Notes: generated from the sequence alone by a model not told the origin. 64,000 nt of DNA from Ascarosepion bandense (GCA_037127315.1 JBBBDQ010000420.1:4335001-4399000); one strand, 5' to 3'; numbered from the stretch's first letter, positions 31,081 through 41,290 are shown. A program made the numbers and translations.

Positions 31081-32039
31081 AGGTTTATTTAAAAATGACT
31101 AAGTATTATCATTAAGTTTTTATATAGCTTTTCATGTTCTTATGATTTTTTTTCTTTTCAGAACTCAGATTATATAAAAATTATATAAGGTATTTCGTCT
31201 ATACTTTTAGCTATTATTAAGAATGAATTTTGTTTTACTTATAAATAAATACGTGTAAATTTTAGGTTTACAGAATCAGGTGTAAGTGAAGTTACGAACA
31301 CGGTGAGAACATTGCTACTGTGTTCATAATTGATGTTTTTAAGTGAAGGATTCCTATTTTCTATAAGTAATGCTTCCATTATTTTTAATCTTCTTTTGCA
31401 TATAAATGATGCTATTACGTACGTATCGTTAACAAGTATGTCACGGATTGGTCCTAGTCGATCTTGATGTTTGTTTAAATGAGATAGGATGGAACTATTG
31501 TAGGAAACTAATTCAAGCTATAAGTTTAATTCAGGCCAAAAGAGCAATTTGGGCCCCAATTTCGATTTAGTCCGAAACTCCGATTTAAGTCAAAATTCCA
31601 TTTCAGGTTTCAAATCCCAATCTCTGTGGAACTTCAGTTGAGTAGAGTTCTTCAAATTATTCCAAAACCTCACGTCACAAAGCCTCTCACTTTAACTCTG
31701 ATCTCAATAGAATTTCGAAGAAATAAGACTGATTTCCTCAATTCAAACATTTTTAAAAAATTTACAATATAAATTAACAACTTTAAAATCGCTAATCCTT
31801 CTCGGCTATATTAAAGTGTGAATTTTCACCTAATCCGGGCACAAATATCAAGGCCGAATGTTCAGGCACCAGACGAAGAGCAGATTATCAACAACAGGAT
31901 CATCCCGGTTTCAAATATGTTTTCCTTTTCCTAACAAACCTTCATATCATTCTCTTGTCCCTTTCCAATCTGCTCTCATACACCTCTCTTCACACTCTCT
32001 TATCCATTCCATGACACGCTCTGTAACTTGTTCCGCTTT
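31079..32039. other. No feature seen
   Basis: AT-rich, no gene or repeat family recognised. Confidence 0.35.
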
Positions 32040-32108
32040 CTCACCACTCACATGACCCCCTACGCAACTGTGGCAGTACCCTCTTGCTTGGGATAAAATG
32101 CTTAAAAA

Positions 32109-32161
<53 letters not shown>

Positions 32162-32330
32162 TCCCAAACAAGGCGGTACCGCCACTGAGGCACAGGGGTC
32201 TGCATAAGAGAATAAAAGGAGAGATAAAAGGAGAGATGAGAGAAAGACGAACTAGTTACAGGGGTGTCAGAGAAAGGGCAAGAGAAGGATGGGAACACCG
32301 GAGAAGGCAGTACAAAGCTGTCATTGGCCT
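32040..32330. repeat. Two LINE tails facing each other around (AT)n
   Basis: 32045-32103 is a plus-oriented LINE tail (ATGACCCCCTACGCAACTGT ... TTGCTTGGGATAAAATGC). 32160-32215 is a minus-oriented tail (CATCCCAAACAAGGCGGTAC, CGCCACTGAGGCACAGGGGT), followed by minus-strand LINE or SINE 3' UTR to about 32330. Between them is (AT)24 (32110-32158). Confidence 0.75.
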
Positions 32331-32489
32331 GAGTAGTGTGGACCCAGACTCGCTGGAAACATGTCTAGCAAGAACTGAACAGTATTTAAAACAAAAGAAA
32401 AAGGAAAACTAGATATTCCAAAACACGGAGAGAGGAACGAGAAATAAATATCACGAAGATTAAATAAAGAAATTATTATTTACCCTATT

Positions 32490-32582
32490 TACATTTGAAC
32501 TATTGTCCTCATCTATGATGCTGTAATCACAACGTTTCGGCTGTTGTACACTCTATCCTTCGTCAGGTGAAAACTACAGGGA
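32490..32582 (-). repeat. Palindromic-core SINE fragment, minus
   Basis: ATCACAACGTTTCGGCTGTT and CCTTCGTCAGGTGAAA match the core at 9985-10029. Confidence 0.55.
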
Positions 32583-32849
32583 ATTTTGCTTTGTGCCCCT
32601 TATTTAATCCAAAAGAGTAGACTGTTTTTGTTGATATTTAGTGATACCTTATCAGTTCTTATTTTAGTTGGATGTTTTATTTTTATGGCAAATCAACCTC
32701 GGTGGGGGTCATTAATTGCCAACTAAACTTTATTCATTGCTGGTAATACCTTTTCTTTCAACAATTTATTGTTGTTTATATAAGTTTTTGTGTATAAGAA
32801 TACATTGTTCTTTTCGAGTATCAAGATTCACTGGGATTTGGTTTTAAGA

Positions 32850-33022
32850 GCAAGGTCCCCAAGTCCTACTCTTGTTATTTAACTCATAACTGGAGGGAAG
32901 GGACGAATTAATACCCTTCCCAAGGGTACCAGTGCTTAAGTGAATGCAGGGTATTCAACTGGAATTCGAACTCGGCTCACCGATTTCTCTTTCCGAGCTG
33001 ATATCCACTGCACCACAACGCA
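32850..33022 (-). repeat. OR-like tRNA SINE, 5' half, minus
   Basis: Minus strand: head GTTGTGGTGCAGTGGATATC (plus 33000-33020), B box GAGTTCGAATTCC, then body to about 32850. It lies directly downstream of a 5S rRNA-like sequence on the same strand. Confidence 0.8.
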
Positions 33023-33041
33023 ACGCACATCTGTCACTATA

Positions 33042-33159
33042 CGCTTACAGCACCTTGTATTCCCAAGCGGTCACCCATCTAAGTACTGGCTAGGCTCAAC
33101 GTTGCTTAACTTCGGTGATCGAGCGAGAACCGGTGTATTCAACGTGATAGGCTGTACGC
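33042..33159 (-). rRNA. 5S rRNA-like sequence, probably part of a composite SINE head
   Basis: The minus strand reads as a full-length (118 nt) 5S rRNA: CACGTTGAATACACCGGTTC, GATCACCGAAGTTAAGCAAC, GTACTTAGATGGGTGACCGC, then TTGGGAATAC and GGTGCTGTAAGCG. The internal promoter region is well preserved. A poly(T) terminator after the end is absent and a tRNA-SINE head begins about 20 nt further on. The same 5S-then-SINE order recurs at 62.1-61.9 kb, so I favour a 5S-tRNA composite SINE over a functional 5S gene. Confidence 0.75.
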
Positions 33160-33164
33160 CTCTT

Positions 33165-34340
33165 ATTTTAGTACTGCTCAGTTATTTGTCGTCCTGTTGC
33201 TACCGCGTCCAAATACACACAGTTCGGACCAGGGATTGAACTCATTACTATGTTATCAAATTCAAGCTTTAATCCATTAAGCTACTGTCCTCATACCAGA
33301 AATTCTGGCAGAAATAAATTTACGTCGGCAGAAAACTGAAGACCGAATGTCACAACTGCTGAAGTGTTACGATAATAAGTAGAGAATATAGTTTGTCTTA
33401 CTAGAATCATTACAATTTAGTAGTGAGTTCGATCCTCACTGGGTGCTCCATACATTTGGAGTACCTAGTAAGTACTAACTGCGTTTAGACAAACATCTTA
33501 ATTTTATTTACTTTTTATTGTAACAATCAAATTTTACGATCGTTAATATGTAACGAAAATTAATTGATAAAATTAATTGTAGGGATGTTTGTTCTTATAT
33601 ATACCAGAAAAATAATAAACAGAACGAAGCTTGTTTTGAAATATGGCCAACAAAAAAAAAATCCAATAACATTCGATATATCAACAGAATTTTTCTAAGT
33701 TCCTTGCAGAAATTAAGGGTCAGCACAGTCGTTGTGTCATCTGATACATTTTTATTATTCTAATTTAGAAATTAATTTTGGATTTTATATTTCTTTTCCG
33801 CAAATGATAGAAATATACTTTTCAGTTATAAAAAAATGTAAAAGAAAAGAAAATATTGTTAGCAAATCCCACTGCATCTTAAAGTCGTCCTAACGTAACA
33901 AGCAGATTTTTAGATTTAAGTGATAGCTTTATAAAACGAAAGTTTTAAAACTCAAAACTGTTAGAAATAATTTGAAATACAGATTTTTAATTGAATATGA
34001 CAACATTAACGAATGCACCAGCAAGTATTTTTGCCAGGTGTTTATTAACATATTTTCTCGTAAATAAAAAGGCCGTTTATTCTACTTCACTGATTTTGCG
34101 ACAGTGGTCTTCTTGCAACTTGTTTTTGAAACTCGGGACACATTATATTTTCGTGCCTTATCAGCGATCTGTACCAGCACAGATAATGCAGACCTTTTGG
34201 GGTTTTAGTGCTAGAAATATATGAAACAAAATCGAAATTAACTACGTTCCAAATACAGCCAGTTATCGCTTACTAAGTCTTACGAACAGAAATTCACTTA
34301 GCTAAAGTAAGAAATAAATTAAGAAATTTAGCAATACAAA
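33165..34340. other. No gene; a tRNA-like scrap at 33420-33445
   Basis: GTGAGTTCGATCCTCACTGG (33424-33443) is identical to the B-box region of the tRNA-like unit at 5585-5604 (opposite strand). The 77-codon ORF at 33991-34224 has no recognisable motif and is not called. Confidence 0.4.
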
Positions 34341-34344
34341 TGCA

Positions 34345-35048
34345 AAGGGACCTTTCTTTATCTGTTCTTTGTGGATTAGGAAAAGGCGTTTCACAAAGTA
34401 CGATACAAAGACTTCATAGGGATGCTCGACAACCTCGACATTCCTGGAAAAGAAATTAGAATAATCAAGAATCTATACTAGTAGCAAACCGCTTTTTTAC
34501 AGATAAGAAGTGTATTCAGCAGGTATACAAAAATAGAAAGCAGTGTAAGACAAGGATGTGTTTTCTCACCGAATCTATTCAACTTATACAGCAAATCAAT
34601 TCTAAAAGAAATAAAATCCTTGTTAAGATTCGTCATTAGCGGCCACAATCTCAACAGTGCAAGATTCGCGGATGATACGGTGTTGATAACAGACATGGAA
34701 AATAAAATGCAGGACCTCCTACAGAAGATAGCAAAAGAAAGCGAGAAGAAAGGACTAAGCACAAGCTTTAATAAAAACTGAATCATCAGCATAAAGAAGA
34801 CCCCATAATACCAACTACAGGTCGGAGAAACTAAAATAAAACAAGTAAAGAAATTTAAATACCTAGGAAGTGTTCTGAAAGAGGATAGGCAGTGTGACTT
34901 TGAGACTCAAAGACGCATTGGCATGGTCCAGGACGCATTTCAAAAGCTAACCGGAGTACTGAGAGACAGGGAAATCTCATTGGAAACAAAGAAAAGATTG
35001 CTGGATTGCTATGTAATCTCTGTCCTTCGTTATGGAAGTGGATGTTGG
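34345..35048 (+). pseudogene. RTE-like RT, 5' part, interrupted by P element
   Basis: Decayed RT with stops. EKAFHKVRYKDFIGMLDNL is the motif A region, VRQGCVFSPNLFNLY (34545) is motif B, and NLNSARFADDTVLITD (34645) is the catalytic box with FADD. These are followed by the thumb: KFKYLGSVLKED, RRIGMVQDAFQK, SLETKKRLLDCYVISVLRYG. The last codons, at GATGTTGG (35041-35048), continue at 38945 on the far side of the P element, in line with the collinear copies at 46, 58 and 59 kb. Confidence 0.8.
35041..35048 (+). repeat. 8-bp target site duplication, left (GATGTTGG)
   Basis: Repeated exactly at 38945-38952. One copy belongs to the interrupted RTE sequence, as shown by the uninterrupted homologue near 58185 (TATGTTGG). 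Eight bp is the duplication length of the P superfamily. Confidence 0.85.
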
Positions 35049-35100
35049 CATGACCTTCTTTATAGAAGCCGCCTCCCCCTGCTACCCGCCATCTTTATTG

Positions 35101-35108
35101 TGACGTCA
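35101..35108. promoter_or_regulatory. Subterminal TGACGTCA palindrome, left
   Basis: A CRE/ATF-type palindrome, 52 bp inside the left end and about 130 bp upstream of the transposase ATG. It is mirrored by one near the right end (38923-38930). Role unknown: transposase binding or promoter use are both inference. Confidence 0.4.
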
Positions 35109-35239
35109 GCTCGCGTGGTCCATTGAGAAGCCATAATACTTTCAGAGGCTTGTTCTACGAACACGTTGTTTTTCACTTTTCTAGTAAGTTTCACTTTACC
35201 AATAAGTTTCATTTTCAGTTTTTTTCCACTTAAAAGAAA

Positions 35240-36173
35240 ATGCCTTTTCATTGTGTTGTTCCTAACTGCCGAGGAAATTATCTTAAAGGGCCAAAAATTA
35301 CAGTGTTCAGATTTCCCCAAAATCAAGAAATGTGCAACAAATGGCTTCGGGCCATCAAACGGATAGATTTTTCAGTTACCAAGTATAGCAGAGTAAGTCA
35401 ACAATTTCTTATTTCGTAACGTTTTTATGTTTTAAAATCAATCTCAGAATTTTATGTGAAGAAAACTTTTATTTAATTCCAAATTTTTTTAAAATTGTAA
35501 CATGTTGTTTGAATTGAATTTTCTCTTTGTTGATGATTTTCGTTTTTAGAAATCGCTTTTAATGAATTTAAGTAGCAATATTTTTTTGGACCTAGTAAAA
35601 AAAACTAATTAAAACATTTATTTTCTTTAAAAAAAATTTCCGACTTATAAAAATAAACTAAAATTTCTAAAAACCTTTTTCTTTTTCTATTAAAATTTTT
35701 ATGAGATTCGAATAATTATTTCATTTTGTAGAGAGTCACTTTTTGCACGTAAAAATAACGAAATGAATGGATATCCATAAAAATAAAGTTTGAATTTTTT
35801 GACGAATGCTCATTGGCCTTGTGTGAGGTAAAATTGAATAATATTATTCTTTCACGTGAGACTTTTGCTAGTAAAAAATTATTCTATGTCTGTAAAAGTT
35901 TTTTTTTATGGATGCTCAGTAAATGGCCTTATGTCAGTTAGAACAACATTCTCTCATTGAAAACCTTTGCACATACAAAAAAATTGATTTCCATAAAAGA
36001 AAGTTTTAATTTTTTTTGTTTTACATTTTATCTGTTCATTTACCTATCAGAGTATTATGCATCAATTACTATGTCATTTAACATTTTTTTTTTAGGTGTG
36101 TGAACTGCATTTTAATGCTAAGGAGATTTTATGGGAAACTTACCATTTTGATGAAAAAGTGGAAAAAGGCTAA
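35240..36173 (+). pseudogene. THAP domain exons of P-like transposase
   Basis: Exon 1 (35240-35392, 51 codons) starts MPFHCVVPNCRGNY and ends SVTKYSR. Exon 2 starts at 36096 with VCELHFN. The intron (35393-36095) has consensus ends, GTAAGT and a T-rich tract before TTTAG. Together they give the C2CH signature of a THAP zinc finger: Cys5 and Cys10, then Trp35, then Cys-x2-His (CELH) in exon 2. THAP domains bind the transposon's subterminal DNA. Shortly after (36165) a frame break in a run of A's stops this frame at 36173; the adjacent frame continues with LTAKLKNPAYEKG. The domain itself looks intact. Confidence 0.85.
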
Positions 36174-36179
36174 CAGCCA

Positions 36180-38771
36180 AGCTTAAGAATCCAGCATACG
36201 AGAAGGGGCTATCCCAACTAAATTCCCAAATTGTTCCTACTACATGACCTCAACAAGCTCTATGAGAGAATCACCAGATTCTAGGAAAATGCATTTGGAA
36301 AACTCCTCATTGGAAAGTGCTTTGGCACAAAGTATCGCCGATGAGGCAGAATACCAAAAAGAAAAGGGGTTGAAAAACCTCGACGAACTTGAAAGAAAAT
36401 TAAACTTTCTGGACAAACAATACCAGAGTATTATTAGAAAGCAAGGGACACTTTTTATGTCACATTATCAAATCCCCATATCCAAAAGTAAATCTCTCTC
36501 TTGAGGTTGAAACTGACTGCACAATACATGTTTTTTTGTGGTGATGTACAAATACAATTTATAGGGGAATATAAAATTCCTACACATGTAAGTGACATTA
36601 TCACTCTTGAAGATTTACTTAATAATATGAGAAAACTTGATATTGAGGAACACAAAGCCAACTGTTCCAAATGTGATTGCTTTGTTGAATTTAGTAATTT
36701 CCTTGTTGTCATTGATTGAAGACCAGTCTTTTAAAAATTTTACAACCCTAAAATTTATATGTGAACAGACATGACAAAAAATAAGTTAGAGTATTCAGCA
36801 GAAATGTTAATTTTTTTGTTCAATGTTTTACAACTGCTCTCCAAAAGGTTACAGACTATTAAGAGATAGTAATAAATTTATTTTGCCCAGTTATTCTACA
36901 ATCAGAAAATTAACTCTAACAAATTATATGAATCCTGCAGTTGAACAAGATAAGAATTTTTTGATGTACATGAAGAATAAATTTAAATTATTGCAGGAAG
37001 ATAAGACAGTATCTTTACTTGTCAATGAGATTCATTTAAAGCCATACTTTGATTTTAAAGGTAGGAATGTAGTTGGCTTAGCCTGCAATAGTTATGAGGC
37101 TGCAACAAGTGCCTTTGCTTTTATGCTGAGCATTGTCTGTTCAAAATACAAGGATGTTGTGCATATTATGCCTACTAAGTGCCTTAAAGCACAAAATTTA
37201 TTTGACTTATTAAAACAGGTAATAATTGGATTAAAGGTTATTGAGTTCAAAGTAATATCAGTTATAACAGATAATAATGCTATTAATAAGAAAGCCATGT
37301 CATTATTTTGTAATCCCAACCCCCCAAAACTTTCAATTGTATATCAACCACCCATTTATTAAGTCTAGGCTTCTTTTCTTCATATTTGATTCTTTTCACA
37401 TTTTAAAGTGCATAAGAAACAACTGGCTTGGCCAAAAAGATGGCAACAAATGCATGAAATTTCCTAAGTTTTACGATAATGAAGATAATCAATCAGATAC
37501 TCTTCTAGAAGCCCCATTTACTACTTTACAGGAAATGCACAAACTTGAATCAGAGTCACTTCTTAAATATTGCTACCGATTAACTTCAAAAGGCCCTTTT
37601 ATCCTAATAATTTAGAAAGGCAAAATGTAAATTTAGTAATGCAAATTTTTAGTGAATACACCATTCAAGGACTATTGACCTTAGGGAAACAGAAATGCTT
37701 ACCAAACTTTGCAGAATATATAAAGATATTTCATGCTTGGTGGACAATATTAAATGTCAAAAACCCATTTAAAGGTTGCCGGCTTAACAATAAATATGCA
37801 AACCCACTAACTAATCAAAAAAAATTATCCAAATTTTATATTTCTTGATACTTTTTGTAACTGGTTGGAGAGTTGGAATAATGTTTCCAGAGATTAGTGG
37901 GAGGCTAACAAGGGAAACATTTACAGCTTTGCATCATACTACACATGCAATTCTGCAACTGGCTATTTATTGCATTGTAGAATTAAATATGAAATATATA
38001 TTACCAGGCAAATTCCAGACAGATCACCTGGAGTTAAGATTTGGCCAGTATCGGCAATTTGCAGGTAGTCAATATAATATATCGATACGACAATTATTCG
38101 AGCGTGAAAAGAAAATTAGAATGTTGTCAGTTATCAAATTAAATCTGCCACTTAATGACAAAAGTATTGATCTGAGTGATTTACAAGAATTTAACTGGAG
38201 TTATATCACAGATGTACATCAGTTAGATGTACATAAATATAATATAGATGTCACAGATGATGATATTATTAAATTTAGGGAAGTTTTTCCTGTAATAGTA
38301 TACTTGGCAGGTTATTGTTGTCATGCAGTTTTCAAAAAGGTAAAATGCAATAGCTGCAAAGATTTAATAACTGGAGCACTGAAAAACAATGCAGAACAAA
38401 TCCCTGAAAATAACTGTTATCTTCAGGGTATTAACAGAGGCTCCCTGCTACATCCCAATGATACAACAGCGAATTTAGTTCTCTACAATTATGTAGTTTT
38501 AGATAAGCTAACAAAAGACACTTCTTTTCTTTATTCAATAAATCAGCGACAATTAGCAGTGTGCATAACTTTAAATATTTTATCAGACTATGATATATTA
38601 TTTCATGTCGATTCATGTGATGATGATCACAATGTAGAAAAAATAGAAAAAATGTTAGTGTGGACTTCAACAAATACTTTATTAAATAATTTTTGCAAAA
38701 AGAAAAATGATAACATAATGGAAAAAAAATTAAATATAAAAAAAAGAAAATTAAAAATATTTTATAAATAA
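36180..38771 (+). pseudogene. P-like transposase, coiled-coil and catalytic region
   Basis: Continues the THAP exons through several frame breaks. 36244-36504 holds a coiled-coil-like segment (AEYQKEKGLKNLDELERKLN). 36823-37362 holds the RNase H-like domain with VSLLVNEIHLKPYFDFKGRN, where family members have a DE(I/M) motif whose Asp is catalytic; here it is Asn. ISVITDNNAINKKAM carries the second Asp. 37277-37848 gives IFDSFHILKCIRNNWLGQKD and onward. 37845-38771 contains FQTDHLELRFGQYRQFAG with the third acidic residue, and a Cys-His rich tail (CCHAVFKKVKCNSCKDLI). Breaks are near 36230, 36500, 36720-36825, 37345, 37595 and 37845. The frameshifts plus the D-to-N change make this copy inactive. 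Confidence 0.8.
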
Positions 38772-38944
38772 ATAAACAAACAAATAAAACATTTTTATAT
38801 ATTTATTGTTTTGCCATTCTTTTATTGTCATAAATTCAATTTTGAAAATTTTAATCACTTAAACTTAACAATCAGTATCAGCCCTTAAATGAATTGTCTC
38901 TATTTAGCAAGACTATGCTTGATGACGTCATATTTGAGTTGCCA

Positions 38945-38952
38945 GATGTTGG
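38945..38952 (+). repeat. 8-bp target site duplication, right (GATGTTGG)
   Basis: Partner of 35041-35048; RTE sequence resumes directly after it. Confidence 0.85.
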
Positions 38953-39380
38953 ACGACCTCATAAAGGATAAAGAAGAGGCTTGAGGAAGCAGAAATGTGG
39001 TTCTCCAGAAGGATACTGTGGATACCATGGACTGAGCACGTGAACAACGATGAGGTGTTGGAGAGGATGCAAACGAGAAGAAATCTCATACTTAACATCA
39101 GGAAGAGACAGATGAGGTTCCTTGGACACATAATGAGGATGGACACGTAATGAAGAAGAAAGGCCGAGAGAAGTTAATACTCACAGGATGGATAGATGAA
39201 AAGAGAGACAGGGGAAAGCAGCGTGAGATATATTTGATAGGCCTGAGCAAATGTATGGCTGAGCAGGGTTTGGGAGATATACCAAGAGGAAAATATTGAC
39301 AGCGACAAAGAATAGAAGCAAATGGAAGTCCATGATCGCCTACGTCATGAAGAAACACTGCACATGAAGAATAAGGGAGT
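38945..39380 (+). pseudogene. RTE-like element, 3' part after the P element
   Basis: Collinear with 58180-58575 and 59420-59830: DDLIKDKEEA-like start, EMWFSRRILWIPWTEHVNND, EVLERMQTRRNLILNIRKRQ, RFLGHIMRMD, LILTGWIDEKRDRGKQ (frameshifted), and the 3' end at about 39360 with GCACATGAAGAA. Stops and indels throughout. Confidence 0.8.
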
Positions 39381-39770
39381 AAGAAATATCATTAACAACG
39401 ACCAAAGATGATTAAATATTTTTTGTCAAATTAATATTTTTTGTTTAAATTTTTACAGCGGAATATGGGTTTTGAGTTTTCTTTAATTTGAATTTATTTA
39501 ATCTGAACGGTGAACGAGATTAACGTTTGTTTAGGACACTCCAATGTTCTTCGTAATTAAAGAAAACTACAGAAGCGACCAACTAGGATAATGGGTCTAC
39601 AAAACTAATAGTCTGCGGTTTTTAAAGAGATTTGCAAAATCTGAAGATTGTTGAAAATACTTGAAAATGAGTTCAACAGAACGAAATATTAGACTGTAAC
39701 ATCCCCTGCATTTCAATTTTGTCAGATTTGATTTTTTTTTAACGTGGAAGATTCTATGATGGCATATAAA
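39381..39770. other. Probable intron sequence
   Basis: No repeat family recognised. It lies between the RTE remnant and the exon called next; a T-rich tract at 39729-39740 could serve its acceptor. Confidence 0.3.
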
Positions 39771-39783
39771 GTGGGTTCTTAAG

Positions 39784-39888
39784 GACAGTCTAAAACAGCA
39801 GTATCAAGAAGAGCCTTTAAAAATTATTCGCCTGCAGTTGTTGGCATCTGAAAGGCACAGGGTGATAGAGTATGTGTGGTACTGTAAA
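39784..39888 (+). CDS. Internal exon of an unidentified host gene
   Basis: A 35-codon open segment reads DSLKQQYQEEPLKIIRLQLL, then ASERHRVIEYVWYCK, ending exactly at a consensus donor (AAA|GTAAGT, 39889-39894) in phase 0. The composition is that of an ordinary soluble alpha-helical protein and unlike any transposon in the window. The 5' boundary is uncertain: the frame is open from 39760, and AG dinucleotides at 39770-39771 and 39782-39783 both give phase 0, though neither has an ideal pyrimidine tract. The next exon (40433) also starts in phase 0, so splicing joins WYCK to EGENS without a break. I do not recognise the protein. Confidence 0.6.
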
Positions 39889-40432
39889 GTAAGTTGGTCA
39901 GACGTATTCTAATTCTGGTCTTATCTATTACGTTTGTTTCGTATTTATGCCTTAGGAAAAGCATGAATCCATATTTTTTCCTCTGATCTTTGAATTGTAT
40001 AGAAACAAAGAGTAGACTCTTGAGCTTTGAGTGGCAGCCAGTCTGGTAGAAGGATTACTCTTTATATCAAAACTGTAGAGTAATCTACAGAAAATTAACC
40101 AATATATTTCTTTAAAAAAAATTTGGCAATTCATAAAGCCCGTCTACGAGACATTTGATAAAACATACATTTTTGAAACCGAGGGATGCTGCTGCTGCAG
40201 AACGTTGCAGAAACTCTTCGGATGTCTAAGCGCTGGAACTGAAGAAAAAAGATAATAAATTCAGAAAGCGTGTTTTGTCAACCTAAAAAATAATGCAGGA
40301 AAGATGGGAAAATTTTTCCTTACGTAGCATATCCAATAACACCATCAAATTGTTATTCTTTTATTACATCCATCTTGTAGAAGTCAAAAAACTTACCTTC
40401 CAACATGGCTGTCTCCTTTTGTCTCCCTGTAG

Positions 40433-40792
40433 GAAGGTGAAAATTCAAGAGTGTTAGACTCACCTTCCCGATGTTTCCAACTAGCATCCAGTTGGCAGAC
40501 AAAAATAAACAGTGTTGTAACTGAATACATGTCCCTATGTGGCCCAAAGTCAAATGGTGGATATTATGCTGAATATTTATGGAGCTCAATGTACACACTG
40601 AAATTATCAGCCAATCACTGCTTACGGAATGGGCTTGCCTGTAACAGAATGGAATCTCCCAGATTATTATTTAAACCACCTACCAATTTGCCTTTGAATT
40701 TTTTTGGTCAGTCAGACCCAACTTCTATTTTAGTTAAGTACTGGCTGGTTGTTCCACAAGATCTTTACACATCTAAAAATTATTTATCTTAG
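40433..40792 (+). CDS. Terminal coding exon of an unidentified host gene
   Basis: Preceded by a strong acceptor (GTCTCCTTTTGTCTCCCTGT then AG, 40411-40432). It opens in phase 0 with EGENSRVLDSPSRCFQLASS and runs 119 codons to TAG (40790-40792). Other recognisable stretches are WQTKINSVVTEYMSLCGPKS, GYYAEYLWSSMYTLKLSANH, CLRNGLACNRMESPRLLFKP and SILVKYWLVVP. No repeats, no low complexity, no transposon motif; Trp and Cys content are normal for a conserved protein. A poly(A) signal follows at 40990. With the upstream exon it gives about 154 C-terminal residues of a protein I cannot name. Upstream exons lie outside the window or were not recognised. Confidence 0.7.
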   Translation, partial: EGENSRVLDSPSRCFQLASSWQTKINSVVTEYMSLCGPKSNGGYYAEYLWSSMYTLKLSANHCLRNGLACNRMESPRLLFKPPTNLPLNFFGQSDPTSILVKYWLVVPQDLYTSKNYLS

Positions 40793-41010
40793 TCAATGAT
40801 GCAAAGATGTTTTCGATGTCTACTGAAAAGATTATGGCGTCGAATCCAAAATTCGTTTTATGAAGATAGAATCTGAAAACTACTATGGTCATTGACAACG
40901 TAGAAAATATTTTAAAGATGAACAAATATATGCGTTTAATTAATTCTATTTTCTATTGGGAATTTTTGGGATGAGAAGTCATTATTTGCAATAAATAGTG
41001 TTTTTTTGTT
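40793..41010 (+). other. 3' UTR of the host gene with AATAAA signal
   Basis: AT-rich sequence after the stop codon. AATAAA at 40990-40995 is followed within 15-20 nt by a T/GT-rich stretch (GTGTTTTTTTG), as expected downstream of a cleavage site. Confidence 0.5.
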
Positions 41011-41089
41011 TTTGTTTTTTTATCCCGTGACTCATTAGAGCCACGTGTATTGCAGTCGCAGTATAAATGGTGTTTCTTTGAGCCCGACA

Positions 41090-41290
41090 GCCTGATGAAG
41101 CTGGTTTTGAATTCTTCTAGAACGGTTGCCACAATCTGAACCCAGTCTGTTCTGCTATTTGTCTATAGAAGAAGATAGAAGTGATGAATTTATACCATTC
41201 TAAATAGTATCAGCATGTAAGTGAATGTAATGGATTCGACTGAAATTCAAACTCGGCTTTCCAATTCTTCAATTCCAACCTTATCCATTA
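41090..41290 (-). repeat. OR-like tRNA SINE, diverged, minus
   Basis: AACCCAGTCTGTTCTGCTAT (41138), AAGTGAATGTAATGGATTCG and AAATTCAAACTCGGCTTTCC (41246) are the reverse of SINE body, spacer and B-box region. Confidence 0.6.

Larger units (their letters stand above)
35049..38944 (+). mobile_element. P-superfamily DNA transposon (THAP transposase), decayed
   Basis: A 3896-bp insertion inside an RTE copy, flanked by the 8-bp repeat GATGTTGG. It carries a spliced transposase pseudogene with an N-terminal THAP zinc finger and a P-element-type catalytic domain (35240-38771). Perfect terminal inverted repeats are not evident: with an 8-bp duplication the ends are CATGACC... and ...GTTGCCA, and shifting the boundary gives only TGGCA/TGCCA. 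A TGACGTCA palindrome lies near each end (35101-35108 and 38923-38930). Confidence 0.8.

Noticed and set aside
33042..33159. Functional 5S rRNA gene
   Set aside because: The sequence is full length, but it has no T-run terminator at its end, abuts a SINE head and recurs in the same arrangement elsewhere, which fits a retroposed composite better.
33991..34224. 77-residue ORF upstream of the RTE/P nest
   Set aside because: No recognisable motif and no splice or promoter context; typical chance ORF length for this composition.
40353..40598. Minus-strand ORF and donor-like site (GGAAG|GTAAGT complement at 40393-40402) opposite the host exon
   Set aside because: It overlaps the better supported plus-strand exon and shows no acceptor or continuing exon.
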